This document shows positions 7,432 through 12,281 of a stretch of 12,281 nt of DNA, in pieces. Source of the stretch: Promethearchaeota archaeon (GTDB lineage: Archaea > Asgardarchaeota > Lokiarchaeia > Sigynarchaeales > SOKP01); assembly GCA_014730295.1 (NCBI GenBank), contig WJIN01000263.1, forward strand, positions 1-12,281, given 5' to 3'. Both the position numbers and the translations under genes were made by a program. A model generated the notes under the pieces. The model did no database searches. It saw only the letters and a list, made by a program, of their open reading frames with translations, and was not told the DNA's origin. The stretch's first letter is position 1. Each line of letters opens with the position of its first letter.

Positions 7432-7800
7432 ATGAATATCAAGTATTCAAATACATCTCAAAAAGAAATCAAGGCTATTTTAGAATATCTTGATAAGTGG
7501 AAGTGTTTTTTTAAGATTGAAATTCAATATTTCATCGATGCATGGTCCATTTCATTAACAGAATTAACGCTTTATCCCCGCTATATTGTTATCGCAAAAT
7601 TAGAAGGACAAGATTTTTTTGAGATTAAAAGTTTTGAAGTATCTCTCAATGAAGCATATGAGCAAGTGGAAAAGGAAATTTTTTCAATAGATCAAATTTC
7701 GACATTGGAAGACTTATTTAGAGAAATTAAAGAAATTATATATGGTAAAGATTTATTTAATGATGTAAAAATGTGTATCAATAGAATAAAATCGAAATAA
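7432..7800 (+). CDS. Hypothetical protein downstream of ftsZ
   Basis: I do not recognise this 122-residue protein. It looks like a real gene: it has an ATG, a TATA-like tract at the right distance, and protein-like composition. By eye it reads as an N-terminal helix (about 8-22), several strands in the middle (about 26-70, with alternating hydrophobic residues in KIEIQYFIDAWSISLTEL and RYIVIAKLEG), then acidic helices (73-120). There is no signal peptide, membrane span or metal motif, and only two cysteines. It starts 44 bases after ftsZ. Its TAA abuts the stop of the convergent KH gene with no base between. A link to cell division rests on position only. Confidence 0.7.
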   Translation: MNIKYSNTSQKEIKAILEYLDKWKCFFKIEIQYFIDAWSISLTELTLYPRYIVIAKLEGQDFFEIKSFEVSLNEAYEQVEKEIFSIDQISTLEDLFREIKEIIYGKDLFNDVKMCINRIKSK

Positions 7801-8361
7801 TTAGAATTCTGGTTTATACATCTCTCGGAATCTTTCTTTTTGTTTCTCGCTATATCGGTCTTCAAGGAAGCGTAGAACTGTGTGGTGAGGCATCCCATTG
7901 ATTATCATATTAATCGCCTTACGCGCAATCTGTAAATTTTCATAGTCAGCTATTACAGAGACTGTTTTTCCGAAAATCGAAACAAAACATTCCGCATACC
8001 TCTCTATAGCTTTTCGAATCTCTCCATTTCGTCCAATAAGACGCCCTTTGATTCTTTTTAATTTTTTATCAGAGCGCCCCAATATTTTGATGAGATTAAA
8101 TATCTCCAATTCGTAATCCATATCTTTGAGCCTCAAGGCTTTGTCGGGATTGAATCCTCTATTAATCGCCCTTATAATTTTTTTAGCAGTAAGCTGGTTT
8201 AGTGGATCATAATTCTCGCTTTCTATATCTGGTTTTATTTCGACATCACCCGTTTTACTATCAATCTCTATAACGACACCCAATTCTTTTTCAATCTGTC
8301 TTTTAGTTTCTCCATCAGATCCAATCACAACGCCAATTCTGCCCTTATTCAATTTAAACAT
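7801..8361 (-). CDS. Two-KH-domain RNA-binding protein, Dim2/Pno1-like
   Basis: This 186-residue protein has two KH domains. The first (about 5-70) carries the GxxG loop as Gly14-Ser-Asp-Gly17 (VVIGSDGETKRQIE). The second (about 95-160) carries Gly110-Arg-Asn-Gly113 (LIGRNGEIRKAIE). Both loops keep the flexible Gly pair that contacts RNA. This architecture and the ending GMPHHTVLRFLEDRY are typical of archaeal Dim2, the homologue of eukaryotic Pno1/Dim2, which binds the 3' end of small-subunit rRNA during maturation. The gene follows RIO1, another small-subunit maturation factor, after a 96-base gap that contains a possible promoter. No residue loss is apparent. Confidence 0.9.
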   Translation of the reverse strand: MFKLNKGRIGVVIGSDGETKRQIEKELGVVIEIDSKTGDVEIKPDIESENYDPLNQLTAKKIIRAINRGFNPDKALRLKDMDYELEIFNLIKILGRSDKKLKRIKGRLIGRNGEIRKAIERYAECFVSIFGKTVSVIADYENLQIARKAINMIINGMPHHTVLRFLEDRYSEKQKERFREMYKPEF

Positions 8362-8387
8362 TATCTGTACTTCGCTCCATTTTATGG

Positions 8388-8420
8388 ATTATATATCGAT
8401 ATAAATGGCACTTTATATAA
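8388..8420 (-). promoter_or_regulatory. Probable separate promoter for the KH gene
   Basis: The gap after RIO1 holds two TATA-like tracts on the minus strand: TTATATAAAG near 8420-8411 and CGATATATAATCC near 8399-8387. The second is centred about 32 bases before the ATG at 8361. The KH gene may thus be expressed independently of the operon upstream of it. Confidence 0.35.
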
Positions 8421-8457
8421 TTCTTGCTCACTTATCAAATTCATCTCTCTATAATAT

Positions 8458-9285
8458 TTACCTATACTGATTATAATCTACCTCAATAGTCTCATAATAG
8501 AAATCTTCGGGATTTGGGAGTACCATATTGTATTTTTCGAAATATCGAAAGATATTTTTAATATCTCTTACCAGATATTTTTCAGATTTCGGATGCTCTA
8601 TTGAAACCGCTTGAGAGATATCGATGTAATAAGGTTTTTGATTATGATATAATATATTGAATTCGGATAAGTCTCCATGAACCAATTTTGATTTTTGGTA
8701 CAACCTCTTAATAAAATCCAAAATATCATTTAACAGAAAATCTTTATTTATGGGATTCACTATATCTTTTAATCTAGGCGCGGGAATTGTTCCAAAACCA
8801 ATATATTCCATAACGAGGATATTATCTCTAACATGTATAGGTTTAGGTACTCTTAATCCTGTTTTTTGTGCTCTTTTTAAATTTTTATACTCTTTACTTG
8901 CCCATAAATATATTATTTTTGCAATATTTTTCGGCACTTTCTTAAATCTCGGATCTCCTATAATATAATTTTTCATCCATCGTGATGTATTGCTATCTAT
9001 CTTATAGATCTTAATCGCAACTTCACGATTATTTTGATCATATCCTAAATATACATTTGCCTCTTTACCTGCTGAGATTATTCCTTCTATATCATTTAAA
9101 ATTCCTTTTTGTAATATTTTCTGTAGTTGGGTTATTGTTCGTTCATCTAAGACAGACTCAAAAGCTGCAGTCTTTTTTGATCTATCAACTTCTCTTATTC
9201 GCTTAGTGTCAATTTTTTTTTTAATCAAATTATCAACTTGAGAATTTAATTCATAAAATTCTTCATTTTTTTCATCTTTTTTCAT
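8458..9285 (-). CDS. rio1: RIO1-type serine/threonine kinase
   Basis: RIO1 is an atypical protein kinase/ATPase that acts late in small ribosomal subunit maturation. Numbering here counts from a TTG at 9288. The ATP loop is SAGKEANVYLG (72-82), the ATP-anchoring lysine is Lys93 in VAIKIYKI, the catalytic loop is HGDLSEFN (204-211) with Asp206, and the metal-binding, phospho-acceptor Asp is Asp223 in YIDISQAV. EHPKSEKYLVRDIKNI is the RIO1-type C-lobe segment. All catalytic residues are intact. The TTG and an ATG at 9285 are adjacent; I chose the ATG because GAGGT lies 7-8 bases before it. The gene follows NMD3 by 27 bases in the same operon. The Lys-rich N-terminus is typical. Confidence 0.95.
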   Translation of the reverse strand: MKKDEKNEEFYELNSQVDNLIKKKIDTKRIREVDRSKKTAAFESVLDERTITQLQKILQKGILNDIEGIISAGKEANVYLGYDQNNREVAIKIYKIDSNTSRWMKNYIIGDPRFKKVPKNIAKIIYLWASKEYKNLKRAQKTGLRVPKPIHVRDNILVMEYIGFGTIPAPRLKDIVNPINKDFLLNDILDFIKRLYQKSKLVHGDLSEFNILYHNQKPYYIDISQAVSIEHPKSEKYLVRDIKNIFRYFEKYNMVLPNPEDFYYETIEVDYNQYR

Positions 9286-9312
9286 CAAATTTACCTCAAG
9301 AAAAAGTTCGCA

Positions 9313-10224
9313 TTAGGTTATTTTTTTATAATCAACACTAAAAAAGAATTGATAATTTTTGGTTGTTTTTTCTCCCTTCTGATCTTTTAAAATTATCTTA
9401 TTCTTTAAAATTGTGTCCACTAGATATTCTATATTATTAATCAGTAATCTATCTCCCTTATTGATTGGAAGTAGCTTTATTAATGCTTTCAATCTGTATA
9501 TATTTTTACCTTTCTGATTATTCCTGCCAACCAATTTCTTAGATCTCTTTAATAAAAAGTTGTATTTATTATTCAGAAAAGAGATGAGATAATTCATAAG
9601 CTCATTGGTACTAAGATATAAATCAATCCCATTCGTCTGATCCTTTATTTGAGATATGAAATGCCTCGGGTCCTTTTCAAATAACTTTTCCGTATATTGT
9701 TCTATATCTTTTAATATATTATTAATTATACCAAGATCTTCCTCACTTTTCACTCTTAATTGGATAATTGCTGTATAATAAGAACCTCCTCGAATTTTTT
9801 GACAATTATCACATAATTCATAATTTATGTTGATTCGGATCTCCTCCGTATGCTTAATCTGTGGATTTTCCTTTAGGCTCCCAATGATTTTAGCATTCAA
9901 AGTTTTTAAAAGATCTTTCGAAGAATATTCAAAATTTTCCTCTTCAAATTGTATTTCAAAGAAGATATTATTATTTTTCAGATATGGTTTGAGGATGAAT
10001 CTTTCTAAAGCTTTTTCTAAAATATAGAATTTATCTTTTACCTCGGGCTCGTACCAATCTTGTTTTTTAGAATAACTAAGACAATCAAGGCATATATTAA
10101 TGGAAAAGGAGTCTTCCAATTTAAATAACGGATTTTCCTTCAGATAACAATCAAGACACATTCCGTAATGTGGTGCGGAAGCATCAATTTCGTTCCCACA
10201 TATCGCACAAAATCTATTAGGCAT
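9313..10224 (-). CDS. nmd3: NMD3 family large-subunit maturation/export factor homologue
   Basis: In eukaryotes NMD3 binds the joining face of the 60S subunit and adapts it for nuclear export; archaeal homologues probably guard large-subunit maturation. Four CxxC pairs are visible: Cys6/Cys9, Cys23/Cys26, Cys45/Cys48 and Cys138/Cys141, as in the N-terminal zinc region. The family segments SQIKDQTNGIDLYLSTN (about 191-207) and RSKKLVGRNNQKGKNIYRLK (about 226-245) follow. A small beta-rich domain with GDRLLINNIEYLV comes next. At 303 residues it lacks the eukaryotic C-terminal export and import signals. Its ATG shares one base with the DUF424 stop (TGATG), so translation is probably coupled. 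Confidence 0.9.
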   Translation of the reverse strand: MPNRFCAICGNEIDASAPHYGMCLDCYLKENPLFKLEDSFSINICLDCLSYSKKQDWYEPEVKDKFYILEKALERFILKPYLKNNNIFFEIQFEEENFEYSSKDLLKTLNAKIIGSLKENPQIKHTEEIRININYELCDNCQKIRGGSYYTAIIQLRVKSEEDLGIINNILKDIEQYTEKLFEKDPRHFISQIKDQTNGIDLYLSTNELMNYLISFLNNKYNFLLKRSKKLVGRNNQKGKNIYRLKALIKLLPINKGDRLLINNIEYLVDTILKNKIILKDQKGEKTTKNYQFFFSVDYKKIT

Positions 10225-10520
10225 CAGAACATCATCTTTAAAGCCATAGGCACGCCATTTATTCGACGGACCCCTTCCTTAGGAAGAATTTGGCAATCTA
10301 TCGCTTCTTTAATGATTGAATCACCAACAATATTAAAATAGGACGCTTCTTTCAGAATTGCGATTGCTTCTGAGATCTCAACTAATTCGCCTCCATAAAA
10401 TTGATCTGTAATTTCGATTCTCAAATTGCCTTCTTTGAAGACTTTACAAAGTAAATCCTTATCACAACACGCTACCGTTTCGATTTCATTCCTAATATGG
10501 ATTTTTAAGTATACTTTCAT
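10224..10520 (-). CDS. DUF424 family protein
   Basis: This small archaeal protein matches the DUF424 family (PF04242) along its length: MKVYLKIHIRNE at the start, a central EGNLRIEITDQFYGGELVEISEA segment (about 30-52), and the end GVRRINGVPMALKM. At 98 residues it has the usual size. No enzymatic motif is visible and the function is unknown. It lies 18 bases after aIF2-beta and shares one base with NMD3, so the cell makes it together with translation-initiation and ribosome-maturation factors. A ribosome-linked role is inferred from that context. Confidence 0.88.
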   Translation of the reverse strand: MKVYLKIHIRNEIETVACCDKDLLCKVFKEGNLRIEITDQFYGGELVEISEAIAILKEASYFNIVGDSIIKEAIDCQILPKEGVRRINGVPMALKMMF

Positions 10521-10538
10521 TATTTGATTCGGATTTTA

Positions 10539-10949
10539 TTATTCTTTAATCTCTGTCCGTGCACCACACGCAGTACATTTTAAATACTCTTTCCTTCCTT
10601 CTTTGACAATATTTGTATCTGGTTTATTACATACATCGCACAATACATATTCTTTTGCATATTCTCTAATTAATCTGTCTAAAACATGAGATTTATAACG
10701 GCTTTTTAAGAATAGTTGATTTCCTCTAATCTCTCCCATAGTACCTGCAGCCTTAAGAAAAATCCCAATAAAATGCTTTTTGTCTCTGTTTAATGTATTT
10801 AATATTTTATTGAAATTCGTAATATAGGTATTTTTTCCTTCGTATCTTACCTCAACTTTAGGAATTTCAAATCTGCTTGACTGCTTTACATTCTCTGGGA
10901 TTTTATCATATGCTTTGTTTAACAAATCATCGTAATTATTTAGATCCAT
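10539..10949 (-). CDS. Translation initiation factor aIF2 subunit beta
   Basis: This is the beta subunit of the aIF2 heterotrimer that carries initiator Met-tRNA to the small ribosomal subunit. From the ATG at 10949 it is 136 residues, the usual length, beginning MDLNNYDDLLNKAYDKIP like its homologues. Domains in order are the N-terminal helix that binds the gamma subunit, the central alpha-beta core (about 25-95, with TYITNF and KAAGTMGEIRGNQLFL), and a C-terminal zinc ribbon with Cys104, Cys107, Cys125 and Cys128. A TTG at 10994 would add 15 residues, but those codons overlap a strong TATA-like tract and are not expected in the family. It is the first gene of the operon that continues with DUF424, NMD3 and RIO1. 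Confidence 0.95.
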   Translation of the reverse strand: MDLNNYDDLLNKAYDKIPENVKQSSRFEIPKVEVRYEGKNTYITNFNKILNTLNRDKKHFIGIFLKAAGTMGEIRGNQLFLKSRYKSHVLDRLIREYAKEYVLCDVCNKPDTNIVKEGRKEYLKCTACGARTEIKE

Positions 10950-10973
10950 AATTCTCACTAAAGATGGTATAAT

Positions 10974-10987
10974 TTTTATATTTAAAA
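10974..10987 (-). promoter_or_regulatory. TATA-like element before the aIF2-beta ATG
   Basis: On the minus strand the tract reads TTTTAAATATAAAA, centred about 31 bases before the ATG at 10949. It lies within the extra codons of the longer TTG version of the gene, which argues against that version. A second tract, TTTTATAA at 11024-11017, would instead start RNA near 10994 and give a leader of about 45 bases. Confidence 0.45.
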
Positions 10988-11134
10988 TAATCAATCAAGG
11001 AAAAATAATTTAATGGTTATAAAACCCTAAAAATATTACCTTTAAAATATAGTGATAATACATTTTCCATTTCAACCCCGTATAATATTCCCTCCTCTCT
11101 ATGGAGAAGATTTAAAAATCAGTAATGAAGTTTT

Positions 11135-11881
11135 CTATGAATAAATCTGATAAATCCCTTCTTCCGATTGATAGATTTCCATCTCCATCTCTAAATCTCG
11201 CAAATAATTTTTCAATTCTTCTTCTGAAATCTTTATTTTCTCTTTCAGATCATTGAAACTAATCCCTTCTCCTCCCTTAGAATTTTGTTTGACCACTGTG
11301 ATGATCTCTTCTTTAATCGATTTAAATTCCTCATCATCATCCGAAAAAAGTGAGTCAATATCAATTTCATCAGTCATCTCATCCATCTCCATCTTAGTTT
11401 CGTCAATATCGGGAATTTCCATGATTTCACCCTCTTGTATTTTTTTTATTATCTCCGCATCCCTCAACAAGAGGAAATTGGGGGTCTCGATGGTGTTCAT
11501 AATTTCTGGCGACACATAGACAAATTCTTTCCATTTGCGAATTAATCCGATTACATCAACAATATCTCCCTTTGAAAATTTCTCATATTTTTCTGGATCT
11601 ACACGCCATAATGTGGCACGGATTAACCCCGTCCCATCATCTAAATCAAATTCTATTCTCACATTGGATGATTCATCATCATCGAATAAATCATCCCCCT
11701 GGCTCTCCTGAGTGCTCAATATTTCACGCTTATCCATTATTGTGCCCGATATGCGTACTCTTTTTACTTGACCAAAAATCGTGTAAAGGGATTTATCTCC
11801 GGGTGAATATTTTCCCTCCATTATATGATGTATCCAGCATCTTACCGCTGGAAATCGTTTATAGGTTTCAGTTTCACTCAT
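11135..11881 (-). CDS. RPA32-like single-stranded DNA-binding protein (OB fold plus winged helix)
   Basis: The 248 residues have the layout of the middle subunit of replication protein A. A short N-terminal segment (KRFPAVRCWIHHI) is followed by an OB fold at about 34-135, with IFGQVKRVRISGTIM, DDGTGLIRATLWR and KGDIVDVIGLIRKWKEFVYVSP as its strands. A long acidic linker (150-187) and a C-terminal winged helix (about 188-248) complete it. An acidic loop (DDLFDDDESS, 63-72) interrupts the OB fold. The N-terminal part also resembles the archaeal RPA-associated protein group (COG3390). It probably binds single-stranded DNA in replication and repair, through the OB fold, with the winged helix as a protein contact. 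It is not co-transcribed with a visible RPA large subunit. The exact subfamily is uncertain. Confidence 0.8.
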   Translation of the reverse strand: MSETETYKRFPAVRCWIHHIMEGKYSPGDKSLYTIFGQVKRVRISGTIMDKREILSTQESQGDDLFDDDESSNVRIEFDLDDGTGLIRATLWRVDPEKYEKFSKGDIVDVIGLIRKWKEFVYVSPEIMNTIETPNFLLLRDAEIIKKIQEGEIMEIPDIDETKMEMDEMTDEIDIDSLFSDDDEEFKSIKEEIITVVKQNSKGGEGISFNDLKEKIKISEEELKNYLRDLEMEMEIYQSEEGIYQIYS

Positions 11882-11885
11882 ATTT

Positions 11886-11905
11886 TATCTGATAATTATC
11901 GGATA
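11886..11905. promoter_or_regulatory. Palindrome at the start of the RPA-like gene
   Basis: The core GATAATTATC (11891-11900) is a perfect 10-base palindrome. Flanks TATC and GATA extend it to 20 bases with one mismatched pair. It ends 5 bases before the ATG, and the TATA-like tract at 11915-11927 (minus strand TAAATATAATAAT) would place the RNA start inside it. That is the position of a repressor site, though AT-rich DNA makes short palindromes common. Confidence 0.4.
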
Positions 11906-12153
11906 TGTATTACTATTATTATATTTATTAGATTGTTTTAAAGCCTAACTATTAACTCACAAACCTATGAATTCTCATTAATAAAAAATATATTTGCTAA
12001 ATGTTAGACTTCAAATTAGAAACGAACTATTTATTTTAATTCATTAAAAAGACATAGTATAGTTCTTCTCATAGGTGATATACTTATTGTTTTCCTCATT
12101 TATATCCTCGATTAGAAATTATTTCTAGAAAAACTGAGCATCCTTATTGTAGA

Positions 12154-12281
12154 TCAATTTTCAAAATGTACTTTGGAGAGTTGGAAATCTGGAATTTGTC
12201 CTCGAAATCGACGATACTTATCTGTATTGCGTGTTCGCTCCATTATTATTATTGCATTTTCAGGACAAAAATTGAAGCAGC
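12154..12281 (-). CDS. C-terminal end of a ferredoxin-type 4Fe-4S protein (partial)
   Basis: This open frame enters from the right edge and ends at TGA (12156-12154). Its first complete visible residues are CFNFCPENAI, matching the end of a bacterial-type ferredoxin motif: the last Cys of CxxCxxC followed by xxxCPxxAI. About 32 further residues follow, including several Arg/Lys, with no other motif. The first cysteines and the start lie outside the window, so the protein could be a small ferredoxin or one domain of a larger oxidoreductase. The 272-base stretch between it and the RPA-like gene (11882-12153) holds that gene's promoter; I see no other gene in it. Confidence 0.6.
   Translation of the reverse strand, partial: CFNFCPENAIIIMERTRNTDKYRRFRGQIPDFQLSKVHFEN

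Noticed and set aside
8354..8380. Eight-codon frame (ATG to TAA) overlapping the KH gene start.
   Set aside because: It lies upstream of the RNA start predicted from the TATA-like tract and has no supporting signal.
10950..10994. TTG start giving aIF2-beta 15 extra residues.
   Set aside because: These codons overlap a TATA-like tract, and the family begins at the MDLNNYDDLL segment.
11253..11892. Open plus-strand frames opposite the RPA-like gene.
   Set aside because: Their Ser/Ile/His-rich composition is the mirror of the acidic codons on the minus strand; shadows of the real gene.
11882..12153. Search for an RNA gene or small protein in the longest intergenic gap.
   Set aside because: No tRNA-like fold, repeat or sustained open frame was seen; only the promoter and palindrome near 11886-11927 are supported.

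Overview
The window is chromosomal DNA from an archaeon. It carries an uninterrupted set of archaeal/eukaryotic-type information genes: aIF2-beta, DUF424, NMD3, RIO1 kinase, a two-KH Dim2/Pno1-like protein and an RPA32-like OB-fold protein. Alongside these sits an archaeal-type FtsZ. The DNA is very AT-rich (roughly 30% G+C by eye), the proteins are rich in Lys, Ile and Asn, and many starts lie about 20-35 bases downstream of TATA-like tracts with no Shine-Dalgarno, as expected for leaderless archaeal transcripts. This mix fits an Asgard archaeon (Lokiarchaeia-like), but that is inference and no marker here proves the lineage.

Layout. (1) 193-1814, minus: a two-gene ABC-2 exporter, ATPase then permease, coupled by an ATGA overlap. 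(2) 1953-3189, plus: a CxxCxxCC cysteine-cluster protein overlapping a ThiI-type PP-loop protein that has no THUMP domain. (3) 3178-3570, minus: a small SWIM zinc-finger protein of the SWS1/Shu2 motif type, converging on and overlapping the ThiI gene. (4) 3631-6151, plus: a GT4 glycosyltransferase and a fold-III PLP decarboxylase homologue, one base apart; the second has lost the usual catalytic Cys motif. (5) 6281-7800, plus: ftsZ and an unrecognised 122-residue protein. (6) 7801-10949, minus: aIF2-beta > DUF424 > NMD3 > RIO1 as one tight operon, then the KH protein, which probably also has its own promoter. (7) 11135-11881, minus: the RPA32-like gene, with a palindrome at its predicted transcription start. 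(8) 12154-12281, minus: the C-terminal end of a ferredoxin-type 4Fe-4S protein that runs off the right edge.

How the genes fit together. Block 6 is a translation-initiation and ribosome-maturation unit: start-site selection (aIF2-beta), 50S maturation (NMD3), and 40S/30S maturation (RIO1 and the Dim2-like protein). DUF424 lies inside it and probably shares that role. Blocks 4 and 5 place a sugar/PLP gene pair directly before the cell-division GTPase, separated by a hairpin-like dyad and a T-rich tract. Block 2 suggests tRNA thiolation by a minimal Fe-S-type ThiI.

I found no RNA gene, CRISPR array, mobile element or defence system. The best leads are the active-site-altered decarboxylase, the minimal ThiI with its cysteine-cluster partner, the SWS1-like protein, the orphan after ftsZ, and the two dyads with similar GATAA/TATC cores upstream of ftsZ and the RPA-like gene.
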